Assembly: GCF_028290105.1 (NCBI RefSeq)
Contig: NZ_JAQGKL010000189.1
Coordinates: 1 to 53,368 of the forward strand
DNA length: 53,368 nucleotides
Direction of reading: 5' to 3'
Source of the DNA: Methylobacterium sp.
GTDB lineage: Bacteria; Pseudomonadota; Alphaproteobacteria; Rhizobiales; Beijerinckiaceae
Below the pieces are notes generated by a model. It had not been told where the DNA came from. It saw nothing but the letters and a program-made list of their open reading frames with translations, and made no database searches. Below, piece by piece: positions 17,918 to 25,492 of the stretch (positions are counted from its first letter, which is position 1; each line of letters opens with the position of its first letter). The translations under genes and the position numbers were made by a program.

Positions 17918-18395
17918 CTCAGAGCGGGAATCCGAGCGCATCATCCCCGGCAGCGCGATCCAATTCGGGCGACCCAGCGCACATGACACATCAGATGAGT
18001 ATTGTGAATAGGATGTTTCCGTACGGTTTAGTGCGATATCGTACAGATTACTCTCGATAAAAATTCAGACACAACTGCAAGATTTACAAACAATGCAAGT
18101 TCGACAATTATGGCTCCAGGCGACGGATCTCTATCGAGGATATTCCATCCTGAATTGTGTTTTTACCGAACGTTTCCGAAGTTTCTTTTAAGCGGAAACC
18201 GAAGGCTGTTGTTTTGAAGTGACCCCTACTCAGCAAGTCTTACGTAACTCTCCGCGAATCGGACGCGCTTGAGGCCTGGGGGCTCGAGGCCTGAGGTTTC
18301 AGTGAGGACGAGAGCGGTTAGGTTGCGTTGCCCAAGCGGTGCCGTTCGACTCGCGCTCGATGCGGCCTGACCCCGGTGCGCGCCGGACGAGACAC
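17918..18395. other. AT-rich 478-base gap with several palindromes
   Basis: From about 17985 to 18260 the DNA is clearly richer in A and T than any other stretch of the window. It holds CCGTACGG (18019-18026), CGATATCG (18034-18041), TTACGTAA (18240-18247), and a GTTTCCG (18172-18178) to CGGAAAC (18193-18199) inverted repeat. No open reading frame of note was found. It probably holds promoters and operators for the first Crp/Fnr gene and perhaps the DUF6894 gene, or it marks transferred DNA. Confidence 0.6.
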
Positions 18396-18626
18396 ATGCC
18401 TCGGTACTTCCTCAATATTCGCGACCAGGACACCTTGATCGTCGATCCGGACGGCGACGAACTACCGAATCTGGACGAGGCGCGGGATCTGGCCCTGGAG
18501 ATCATCCGCGACATCCTGGGCCGTCCCGAGACCTATGGCAGCGCCCGGCGCTGGAGCTTGCGGAGCTTCGAGATCACCGACGAAGCGGGCAACGTGCTCG
18601 CCACGATCCCGTTTCCAAGGGTGTGA
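18396..18626 (+). CDS. DUF6894 family protein
   Basis: A 76-residue protein with the DUF6894 pattern: M-P-R-Y-F-L-N-I-R-D, then D-x-x-G-x-E-L-P-N-L-D-E-A-R and a basic, W-S-L-R-S-F-E-I-T-D-E-A-G segment near the end. Function is unknown. Such proteins are abundant in Methylobacterium and relatives, often near stress regulators. The ATG at 18396 follows a GGACGAG site; upstream codons in frame look spurious. It lies between two Crp/Fnr genes, 174 bases before the second on the same strand. Confidence 0.85.
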   Translation: MPRYFLNIRDQDTLIVDPDGDELPNLDEARDLALEIIRDILGRPETYGSARRWSLRSFEITDEAGNVLATIPFPRV

Positions 18627-18673
18627 GATCATACCATTCGGCGCAAGAACGAACCAAGCGCCGATTAAATCGA

Positions 18674-18691
18674 TTGTACGACATTGTACAA
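18674..18691. promoter_or_regulatory. Dyad TTGTAC-N6-GTACAA
   Basis: A perfect inverted repeat with 6 bp arms and a 6 bp spacer (18674-18679 and 18686-18691) lies 110 bases before the second Crp/Fnr start. The spacing of a two-fold site with TTG and CAA ends resembles Crp/Fnr operators (consensus TTGAT-N4-ATCAA or TGTGA-N6-TCACA), so it may be a site for this regulator or its neighbour. Confidence 0.5.
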
Positions 18692-18800
18692 ACTACTGGA
18701 TCAAGGTTCCCTAAGACGTCGATCCGGATATGAGAGACGTCCGTCCCAATCTCAGAGCAGCAACACTTTGGACGGCTGCCCCATCGAGCCGCAACATTTC

Positions 18801-19517
18801 ATGTCGGTGCCGTCACAGCGATACGTCCGGAATCAGCTTCTCGGCATCCTCGACGGGAACGATTATGACGCCGTAAGGGCGGTTGTGGAGCCCATCGTCC
18901 TGTCGCGCTGGGACGTCCTCATCCCCGCCAACCAGCCGATCACGCACGCCTATTTCCTGGAATGCGGGATCGCCTCGGAGGTCGCCACGACGCCCGAAGG
19001 ACGGCGGATCGAGGTGTGCATCACCGGGCCGGAAGGGCTGGTGGGCGTGCCCCTGCTGCTCGACGTCGACCGGACGCCGCACGAGACCTTCGTGCAGATC
19101 GAGGGCGAGGCGCTCCGGGTGGAATGCGACGCCTTTCGCAGCCTGATCGAGACGCGGGACAGCCTGCGCCGGGTCTTTGCCCATTACGCCTACGTGGCGC
19201 ATCTCCAGACCGCCGATACCGCGCTTTCAAACGGCAGCCACACGCTCGAGGAACGTCTCGCCCGCTGGCTGCTGATGTGCCACGACCGGATCGAGGGCGA
19301 CGAGTTCCCGGTCACGCACGAGTTCCTGTCGACGATGCTCGGCGTGCGCCGGCCGGGGGTCACCACCGCGATCCACAATCTCGAGGGCGGGGGGGCGATC
19401 AAGGCCCGACGCTCGCATATCCAGGTGCTCGACCGGGAGAAGCTGAACGCTGCGGCCGGCGACAGCTACGGGGTGCCCGAGCGCGAGTATCGCCGCCTGA
19501 TCAACGCCACGCGCTGA
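18801..19517 (+). CDS. Crp/Fnr family transcriptional regulator (second copy)
   Basis: A 238-residue regulator with an effector-binding barrel and winged helix. It shares with the first copy R-L-A-R-W-L-L-M-C-H-D-R, the helix-turn-helix F-P-V-T-H-E-F-L-S-T-M-L-G-V-R-R-P-G-V-T and Y-G-V-P-E-R-E-Y-R-R-L. The C-x3-C iron-sulfur ligands of true FNR are not visible. The ATG at 18801 (MSVPSQRYVRNQ) matches the normal start of the family; an in-frame ATG at 18684 would add 39 residues of low-complexity sequence. A dyad at 18674-18691 sits 110 bases upstream. Confidence 0.88.
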   Translation: MSVPSQRYVRNQLLGILDGNDYDAVRAVVEPIVLSRWDVLIPANQPITHAYFLECGIASEVATTPEGRRIEVCITGPEGLVGVPLLLDVDRTPHETFVQIEGEALRVECDAFRSLIETRDSLRRVFAHYAYVAHLQTADTALSNGSHTLEERLARWLLMCHDRIEGDEFPVTHEFLSTMLGVRRPGVTTAIHNLEGGGAIKARRSHIQVLDREKLNAAAGDSYGVPEREYRRLINATR

Positions 19518-19557
19518 AGACTGAGCCGGGCTCTGGAAAACGACGGCGCCGAGCGTC

Positions 19558-20145
19558 TCAGCGCGCAGCGGCCCGGATCTTGTCGAGCACGCCCGCATAG
19601 TTCTCCGGGGTAACGATGCCGACGAGCTTGTCGCGGATCGTACCGTCCGGCCCGATGATGAAGGTCTCGGGCACGCCGTAGACCCCGAAATCGATGCCGG
19701 TGCGGCCGTCCGTGTCCATGCCGACCGCCTGGAAGGGTACGCCGTTGCGCGTCAGGAAGCGGCGGCCGTTCTCGGGCGCGTCCTTGTAGTCGATCCCCAC
19801 CAGCCGCACGCCGGGTTCGCGCGCCAGCCGCATGAGCTGCGGATGCTCGATCTGGCAGGGCGCGCACCAGGACGCCCAGAAGTTCACCACCGTGACGCCG
19901 CCCAGGAGATCGGCGCGCGCCAGCCCTGGGACGGCAGTGCCGTTGGCGGACAGGCCCGGCAGTGCCGGGAGGGTGAAGGCGGGCGCGGGCTTGCCGATCA
20001 GGACGGAGGGAATCGCCGCCGGGTCGGCGCCCGAACGCAGGCGCAGGAAGAAGATCGCGGCGAGCACGACGAAGGTGACGAGGGGCAGGATCACCAGGAG
20101 CGAGCGGCGTGCGGGTGCCGGAGTGTCCAGGACTGGCTCGCTCAT
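19558..20145 (-). CDS. ccmG: Thiol:disulfide interchange protein CcmG (DsbE)
   Basis: A 195-residue membrane-anchored thioredoxin-fold protein of cytochrome c maturation. One N-terminal transmembrane segment (~15-37) is followed by the periplasmic thioredoxin domain with the W-C-A-P-C active site (Cys94, Cys97) and a cis-proline in Y-G-V-P-E-T-F. It reduces the apocytochrome or CcmH cysteines so heme can attach. The start overlaps the ccmD stop by four bases (ATGA), so the two are coupled. It belongs to the ccmC-ccmD-ccmG operon on the minus strand. Confidence 0.95.
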   Translation of the reverse strand: MSEPVLDTPAPARRSLLVILPLVTFVVLAAIFFLRLRSGADPAAIPSVLIGKPAPAFTLPALPGLSANGTAVPGLARADLLGGVTVVNFWASWCAPCQIEHPQLMRLAREPGVRLVGIDYKDAPENGRRFLTRNGVPFQAVGMDTDGRTGIDFGVYGVPETFIIGPDGTIRDKLVGIVTPENYAGVLDKIRAAAR

Positions 20146-20294
20146 GGGCGCTCTCCCGCGCCGTCCTGCAGGCCGGCGAGCGCCCGCTTCTGGGCGCGAT
20201 GATCGCGCAGGGCGTGGACGATCAGGCCGGCCACGACGAGGGCGGTGAAGGCGTAGGCGCCGAGGATGTACCCGGCATGCGTCCCGAGATTCAT
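20142..20294 (-). CDS. ccmD: Heme exporter protein CcmD
   Basis: A 50-residue single-span membrane protein, MNLGTHAGYILGAYAFTALV then V-A-G-L-I-V-H-A-L-R-D-H-R. It has the size, the position and the Y-I-x-x-A-Y-x-x-T pattern of CcmD, which holds holo-CcmE in complex with CcmABC. The ATG at 20294 was taken; the longer open frame upstream is basic and non-coding. It ends in a four-base overlap with ccmG and starts 77 bases after the ccmC stop. Confidence 0.9.
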   Translation of the reverse strand: MNLGTHAGYILGAYAFTALVVAGLIVHALRDHRAQKRALAGLQDGAGERP

Positions 20295-20370
20295 GGTCCG
20301 AAGCTCAAGGTCGGGGAGGGGCCATCGTCGAGGGCGCGCAAACGCGGCGGCACACGGAGGGGCATCGCGC

Positions 20371-21168
20371 TCACAGGCCCTGGATCGCCTGGCCGATGGG
20401 GGAGGGCGCAGTTGACGGGCCGCGTGCCGGCACGGCTCCGGCATCCAATCGTTCCGCCTCGCGGATGGTCAGGGTGCGGACCCGGCGACGCAGGATCTCG
20501 GTGCGCATGGCGGCGAGATGCAGCGTCACCCCGAGGAGGGTGAAGGCGAGGATCATCTCCAGGAGCGGATAGAGCATGCTGGGGTCGATCGCGGAGCCGC
20601 CCATCCGCATGATCGAAGCCGGCTGATGCAGCGTCGACCACCAGTTCACCGAGAACTTGATGATCGGCAGGTTCACGGCGCCGACGAGGGTCAGGATCGC
20701 GATGGCCCTGGCGGCCCGGTTCGGATCTTCGATCGTCCGCCACAGGGCGATGATGCCGCAATAGATCAGGAACAGCACCAGCATCGAGGTCAGGCGCGCG
20801 TCCCAGACCCAATAGGTGCCCCACATGGGCTTGCCCCAGAGCGAGCCTGTGACGAGGCAGATCAGCGTGAAGGCCGCCCCGATCGGTGCAGCGGCCCGCT
20901 GCGCCACGTCGGCCAGGGGATGGCGCCAGACCAGGGTGCCCAGCGCCGAGAGCGCCATGGCGCCGTAGAAGAACACCCCGAGCCAGGCCGCCGGCACGTG
21001 GATGTACATGATCCGCACGGTCTCGCCCTGCTGATAGTCGGGCGGCACCACGAACCAGGTGAGGTAGAGGCCGGCGGCGAGGAGCAGCCCCGACAAGGCG
21101 GCGAGCCACGGCATCACGGGCTGCGTCCAGCGCAGGAAATGGCCGGGATGGGCAAGGCGAGTCCACAT
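20371..21168 (-). CDS. ccmC: Heme ABC transporter permease CcmC
   Basis: A 265-residue protein with six predicted membrane spans and the periplasmic tryptophan-rich WWD motif (W-G-T-Y-W-V-W-D-A-R-L-T-S, ~residues 120-132) that binds heme and hands it to CcmE. Further signatures are Y-I-H-V-P-A-A-W and the segment N-L-P-I-I-K-F-S-V-N-W-W. The ATG at 21168 gives MWTRLAHPGHFLRW; a start at 21222 would add 18 residues. Genes ccmA and ccmB are not in the window, so the operon is either split or these partners are elsewhere. Confidence 0.95.
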   Translation of the reverse strand: MWTRLAHPGHFLRWTQPVMPWLAALSGLLLAAGLYLTWFVVPPDYQQGETVRIMYIHVPAAWLGVFFYGAMALSALGTLVWRHPLADVAQRAAAPIGAAFTLICLVTGSLWGKPMWGTYWVWDARLTSMLVLFLIYCGIIALWRTIEDPNRAARAIAILTLVGAVNLPIIKFSVNWWSTLHQPASIMRMGGSAIDPSMLYPLLEMILAFTLLGVTLHLAAMRTEILRRRVRTLTIREAERLDAGAVPARGPSTAPSPIGQAIQGL

Positions 21169-21289
21169 GCTCGGGCCCTCTACCCCAGGGTGCGGTGCAG
21201 CGGCAATGCGGGGGTTACGCACAGCCCGTCAGTTCTTCGTGCACGCCGCCGGAATCCGCCGGTTCGGCCGCTGCTGGCGTGTTCCGGCA

Positions 21290-21322
21290 CACGCTTGTCG
21301 GAAATCATCACGCTTGTCGGAA
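21290..21322. repeat. Direct repeat CACGCTTGTCGGAA
   Basis: The 14-base unit occurs at 21290-21303 and 21309-21322, period 19, in the 175-base gap between ccmC and the histidine kinase gene. A near copy (CACGCTTGTCGAAA) is at 419-432, also intergenic. It may be a dispersed short element of the genome or a factor site. Confidence 0.5.
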
Positions 21323-21343
21323 GCGATCGCGATCGAACCCGGA

Positions 21344-23686
21344 TCAGGAATTACCCTGGAAGCCGGCCAGGGGGGCCACCACGCGGCAGACGAGGCCGGT
21401 GGGCGCGTAGTCGAGGCTGATCGCGCCGCCGACCGCACCGACGAGCCCGCGCTCGATCAGCCGCGAGCCGAAGCCCTTCTGCGACGGCGGCGTCACCACG
21501 GGCCCGTTCGTCTCCGACCAGGACATCCGGACCGTCAGGCCGGTGGAACCCGCCTCCAGGTTCCAATCGAGGGCGACGCGGCCGTCGGGAACCGAGAGGG
21601 CGCCGTACTTGGCCGCGTTGGTCGCCAGTTCGTGCAGCATCAGCGCGAGCGACAGGGCGGCCTTGGCCCCGAGGGTGATGGGCGGGCCGGAGAAGCGGAA
21701 GCGGCCGGGCTGGCGGTCGTCGTGGATCGCGAGGGCGCCCTGCATCACCGCCTCGATCTCGGCGCTCTCGTGCGCGCCGGACAGCAGGATGTCGTGCGCC
21801 TTGCCGAGCGCGATGAGGCGGGCGGCCAGGGCCTCCTTGGCCGCCTCCACGTCGGTGACGTTGCGCAGGGTCTGCGAGGCGATGGCCTGGACCATCGACA
21901 GGGTGTTCTTCAGCCGGTGGCTGAGCTCGCGGTTGAGGATGCGCTGCTGCTCGTCCGCCTCGATCCGGGTCAGCCCGCCCCAGGCGCGCTCGGCGACCTC
22001 GCGGGCGAAGGCGATCTCGCCCGCGCTCCAGTCGCGCGGGCTGTCGTCGAGGGCGTAGAGGATGCCCACGAGACGGCCGCGCCGCAGGACCGGCACCTTG
22101 ATGACCGAACGCAGGCCGAGCCTGGCATAGGCCACCGGATCGTCGACGCGCTCCGGCGTGGCGGCGATGTCGGCCACGCTGAGAACCTCGCCGCGCCCCA
22201 GGCGGGTCAGGCTCGCCGCCAGGGTCGTGCGCGCGGCGCCGAGCAGCCCCGGCGTCCCCGGCCCCTGCGTCGGTTCCTGGGCCGTCCAGTCCGGGGTGAT
22301 CGCCACGATCGCCCCGCCGGGATCGACCTGGACGTAGCCGGCGCGGGCGACCCCGAGGGTGCGGCCCAGGCCCTCGGTGGTGGCCGCCACCACGTCCGCA
22401 TGCGTGTTCAGGTCGCGCAGCCGGTCGCTCAAGGCGATCAGCGCCTCGCGCCGGGATTCCGTGCGCTTCTCCTCGGTGATGTCCTCGATCATCGCCGTGG
22501 CGTGGACGTCGTCGCCCAGGCTCTGCGAGACGAGGTTGACCCGGGCCCAGATGATGCGCCCGTCCATGCGCCGGTAGCGCTTTTCCAGGCGCAGCTGCAT
22601 GGTCTGACCGGAGGACAGGCGCGCGTGGAGCGCGGCGCGCTCGGTATCGTCCTCCGGCGGCGTCCAGCGCGCGAGGGAATGCCCGAGGATCTCCGATTCG
22701 GGGGCGCCCCAGATCTCGCAGAGCTTGGCGTTCACCGCGAACGCCCGCACGGTGCGCGGATCGAACTGGACGATGCCGATATTGGCGCCCTGGAACACCG
22801 CGCGGAACTGGGCTCCGACGCGGTTGCGCTCGGTGATGTCGAGCATCGCGCCGATCATGCGCACCGGCGCGCCCGCGGCGTCGCGGACCATGTAGCCCCG
22901 GTCGAGCACGTCGGCATAGGAGCCGTCGGCCCGCAGGAAGCGGTACTCGTGCCGCCAATCCTCCCCCCCGCCCGCGATCACGGCGCGGATATCCGCCTCC
23001 ACGGCGGCACGATCCTCCGGGTGGATCTGCGCGAGCCACCAGGTGCCGGTGGTCTCGATCCGGTCCTGCGTCCAGCCATAGGCGGTGGTCAGGGCCTCGT
23101 TCCACAGGATGGTGTCGGCAACGAGGTCCCAGTCCCAGATCGCGTCGTTGGTGGCGCGCGCCACCAGGCGGTAGCGCTCTTCCGTGGCGCGCAGGGCGAT
23201 CTCGGCGGTCTTGGTCTCGGTGATGTCGCGCACCGTGCCGACGAGGCGGATGGGGCGGCCGGACCGCGTCACCAGTTGGCCCCGCGCCGCGAGCCAGCGC
23301 GGCGTGCCCGCGGCGTCGATGCGGCACTCGCAATCGAACGTGCCCGGTCCCGCCGGATCGAGGGCGGCGCGCAGGGCCGCGTCTACCCGGGCGCGATCGT
23401 CCCGGTGCAGGGCCGGCAGAAAGGTCTGGGCGTAGGTGAGGGGCGCCTCCGGGCCGATGCCGAACAGCGCGCGGGCACGCGCATCCCAGTTCAGGGTACC
23501 GGTCTCGACGTCGTAGTCGAAGATCCCGATGCCGGTGGCCTCGACGGCGAGCCGCAGCAGGAGCGTGTCCTCGTTCGGCGGCACGCGAACGCCCGCCGGG
23601 GCGCCACGCTCCGGCGAAAGCAGCGCATCCGGCTCTGAGCCGCCCTGCGGCATGCCCTGCGGCCCGTCTGCGGCTGGCGTCGTCAT
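21344..23686 (-). CDS. PAS/GAF-domain HWE histidine kinase
   Basis: A 780-residue soluble sensor kinase. The order is three PAS domains (~35-160, 160-290, 290-415), each ending in a PAC-type D-I-T-E segment, a GAF domain (~430-580), and an HWE catalytic domain. The phosphoacceptor is His590 in R-E-L-S-H-R-L-K-N-T-L-S-M-V-Q, the N box is L-H-E-L-A-T-N-A-A-K-Y-G, and the hallmark W-S-E of the HWE family is visible, with K-G-F-G-S-R-L-I after. No membrane segment is seen, so it senses an internal cue such as light, redox or a metabolite. It starts 39 bases after the stop of a Crp/Fnr gene on the same strand, so the two likely form an operon. No receiver protein is next to it. Confidence 0.9.
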   Translation of the reverse strand: MTTPAADGPQGMPQGGSEPDALLSPERGAPAGVRVPPNEDTLLLRLAVEATGIGIFDYDVETGTLNWDARARALFGIGPEAPLTYAQTFLPALHRDDRARVDAALRAALDPAGPGTFDCECRIDAAGTPRWLAARGQLVTRSGRPIRLVGTVRDITETKTAEIALRATEERYRLVARATNDAIWDWDLVADTILWNEALTTAYGWTQDRIETTGTWWLAQIHPEDRAAVEADIRAVIAGGGEDWRHEYRFLRADGSYADVLDRGYMVRDAAGAPVRMIGAMLDITERNRVGAQFRAVFQGANIGIVQFDPRTVRAFAVNAKLCEIWGAPESEILGHSLARWTPPEDDTERAALHARLSSGQTMQLRLEKRYRRMDGRIIWARVNLVSQSLGDDVHATAMIEDITEEKRTESRREALIALSDRLRDLNTHADVVAATTEGLGRTLGVARAGYVQVDPGGAIVAITPDWTAQEPTQGPGTPGLLGAARTTLAASLTRLGRGEVLSVADIAATPERVDDPVAYARLGLRSVIKVPVLRRGRLVGILYALDDSPRDWSAGEIAFAREVAERAWGGLTRIEADEQQRILNRELSHRLKNTLSMVQAIASQTLRNVTDVEAAKEALAARLIALGKAHDILLSGAHESAEIEAVMQGALAIHDDRQPGRFRFSGPPITLGAKAALSLALMLHELATNAAKYGALSVPDGRVALDWNLEAGSTGLTVRMSWSETNGPVVTPPSQKGFGSRLIERGLVGAVGGAISLDYAPTGLVCRVVAPLAGFQGNS

Positions 23687-23725
23687 GGAGCGGTCGGGGC
23701 GGGGCCGAGGCCGGGACTGGGGCAA

Positions 23726-24538
23726 TCAGGCCGGCTCGGAATTGGCGAAAGCCCAGAGCGCCTCCGGTCCCGGCCGCTGGGGCGGCGCTTCCACCGCGAG
23801 GAGCTGGCCATCCAGGCCGTAGATCGCCCCGAGCACCGCCTCGTAATGGCGCCGGACGACGCCGTGGCACTCGCAGGCCGCGGCCTCGGCATCGAGCCGG
23901 CTGCGGATGATGATGCGGCCGCGGCCGATCTCGATCAGGCCCTGCCGCTGGAGGGCGCTGAGGATGCGGGTCAGGTAGGTCCGTTGCACACCGAGCATGG
24001 CGGCGAGCAGCTCGTGCGTCACCGGCAGCGATTCGCCGCCGATGCGGTCCTGCAAGGTCAGGAGCCAGCGCAGGCAGCGCGCCTCGATGGGGTGGAGGGC
24101 GTTGCAGGCCACCGATTGGAGCACCTGGGCCAGCAGGCAATCGCCGTAGCGGGTGAACAGGTTGCGCAGGGCGGGCGAACGGCGCTTGGCATCCTGGAGA
24201 CGCGCCGCATCGAGGCGCAGTATCGGGCCGCCGAGCTGGACGACGGCCTGGGTCGAGGCCGGCAGGAAACCGCTGCTGACGACCCCGCCGACGGCGCCCT
24301 CGCGGCCCACAGTGGCCGTCTCGGCGCTGCGGCCATCCCGCATGACCACCATCAAGCTGACGACGGTCTGCTCACAAGGAAACGCAATGGTGGTGACGGA
24401 GGTACCGACCTCGAACAAAGTCTCGCCGCGCCGGCAAGCGGAAAATTCAAGATGTGGATCGAGCAACGCCCGGTCCTCGGGCCGCAAGCCGTCGAGGAGA
24501 AGATTGCCCGGAACGGGCAGGCCTGGGGCCAAAGCCAT
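23726..24538 (-). CDS. Crp/Fnr family transcriptional regulator (third copy)
   Basis: A regulator with the Crp/Fnr architecture: barrel (~30-140) and a C-terminal winged helix with the turn L-P-V-T-H-E-L-L-A-A-M-L-G-V-Q-R-T-Y-L-T. It is more divergent than the other two copies: A-R-C-L-R-W-L-L-T-L-Q-D-R replaces R-L-A-R-W-L-L-M-C-H-D-R. The 270-residue length assumes the ATG at 24538; 24583 and 24616 are in frame, but the ATG at 24616 abuts a palindrome at 24600-24615 that would lie inside the coding region if used. It precedes the HWE kinase by 39 bases on the same strand. Effector and regulon are unknown. Confidence 0.83.
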   Translation of the reverse strand: MALAPGLPVPGNLLLDGLRPEDRALLDPHLEFSACRRGETLFEVGTSVTTIAFPCEQTVVSLMVVMRDGRSAETATVGREGAVGGVVSSGFLPASTQAVVQLGGPILRLDAARLQDAKRRSPALRNLFTRYGDCLLAQVLQSVACNALHPIEARCLRWLLTLQDRIGGESLPVTHELLAAMLGVQRTYLTRILSALQRQGLIEIGRGRIIIRSRLDAEAAACECHGVVRRHYEAVLGAIYGLDGQLLAVEAPPQRPGPEALWAFANSEPA

Positions 24539-24599
24539 GGGACGCGCTGTGTTCACCGTCTGTCTCTTCGGCCTGTAGCGCATCGCCGTCGCGGCCGTC

Positions 24600-24615
24600 T
24601 GTCTATAAATAGACA
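24600..24615. promoter_or_regulatory. Palindrome TGTCTAT-AA-ATAGACA
   Basis: A perfect dyad with 7 bp arms (24600-24606 and 24609-24615) just upstream of the likely start of the third Crp/Fnr gene. It has the form of a Crp/Fnr operator (TGTC and GACA ends) and sits where a regulator would autoregulate. Confidence 0.5.
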
Positions 24616-24727
24616 TAACTGAGACAATTTTGGCGAATTCATGGGTCGCGCGCAGGCTCGGCGCGACAAACGTCGAAAATACCTCATCGCGATGTCATGG
24701 GACCGCCTTCGAGGTCGCCGACGAAGC

Positions 24728-24976
24728 TCAGGCCTGTCCGGCCTCGTCACCCTCGCCGATGCAGTCGAGGGCACGCTCCACGGCCGTCACGGCGTCGAGG
24801 AGGTTCTGGACCGTGCGCTCGACCTCGCGGGCCGGGCGCCCCATCGCGGCGGCCCGGGCACTCACGACCTCCAGCTGCTCCAGGAGCGCGAAGAGGTCGT
24901 CGGCGACCGCCACCACGTCGGTGACCGCGACCGGCGGGGCCGGGGGGCGTCGGAGGAAGGGAACCACGTTGCTCAT
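24728..24976 (-). CDS. Small hypothetical protein, helical
   Basis: An 82-residue protein from the ATG at 24976 (MSNVVPFLRRPPAPPV). After a short proline-rich head the rest looks like a single long helix or coiled coil (D-D-L-F-A-L-L-E-Q-L-E-V-V-S-A-R-A-A, then E-V-E-R-T-V-Q-N-L-L-D-A-V). I do not recognise a family. It is coded upstream of the third Crp/Fnr gene on the same strand, 111 bases away from its longest possible start, so joint transcription is possible. ATG 24985 is an alternative start. Confidence 0.5.
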   Translation of the reverse strand: MSNVVPFLRRPPAPPVAVTDVVAVADDLFALLEQLEVVSARAAAMGRPAREVERTVQNLLDAVTAVERALDCIGEGDEAGQA

Positions 24977-25202
24977 TGGCACCATGTCTCGCGTGTTCGC
25001 GGGCAAAGCGCCAGCCTGCGGGGATCGGGATTCCACATGTTCGACCCTAAAACGGCCCGATCCTTCCCGAGGTGGTGAGCGTTTTCGTGGCGCAGCGACA
25101 TCACTCCGCCGGGAACCGGCGACGATTCGTTAGCCTTGCGCTTGACGCGGCCGCGCACTCCGCAGCACCACGGACGACACCTCGCCACCAGGATCCCGAC
25201 CC

Positions 25203-25418
25203 ATGCGCCTTCGCCCCATCGTCCTCGCGACCACCCTCGTGGCCGGTCTGTGCGCCTGCAACAGCGACAGCCCGAGCGGCCGCAGCGGGGTCTCGGACGC
25301 CTTCGACACCAGCAACTACGTCCGCTCCAACGACACCAACGGCACCCAGACCCGCCGCGACGTGAACCGCCAGTTCACCCAGCCCTCGATGCCCTCGATC
25401 GCCAGCCGCGGAAACTGA
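25203..25418 (+). CDS. Small exported protein or lipoprotein
   Basis: A 71-residue protein with an N-terminal signal (MRLRPIVLATTLVAGLCACN). The L-C-A-C-N segment looks like a lipobox, so the second cysteine may be lipidated; the alternative is a plain signal peptide. The mature part is short, polar and rich in serine, asparagine and glutamine, and I do not recognise its family. No clear partner gene is near. Confidence 0.6.
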   Translation: MRLRPIVLATTLVAGLCACNSDSPSGRSGVSDAFDTSNYVRSNDTNGTQTRRDVNRQFTQPSMPSIASRGN

Positions 25419-25492
25419 GTGGAGCCGGCATCCGCCCGGCGACGCCGTCGCGCGGATCTGGCGAGAGACCCGGGTGACGTGCGCGGAAGAAC

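Noticed and set aside
17985..18260. A replication origin or an RNA gene in the AT-rich stretch
   Set aside because: No run of DnaA boxes, no tRNA-like fold and no strong terminator-bounded structure was seen; the palindromes are better explained as regulator sites.
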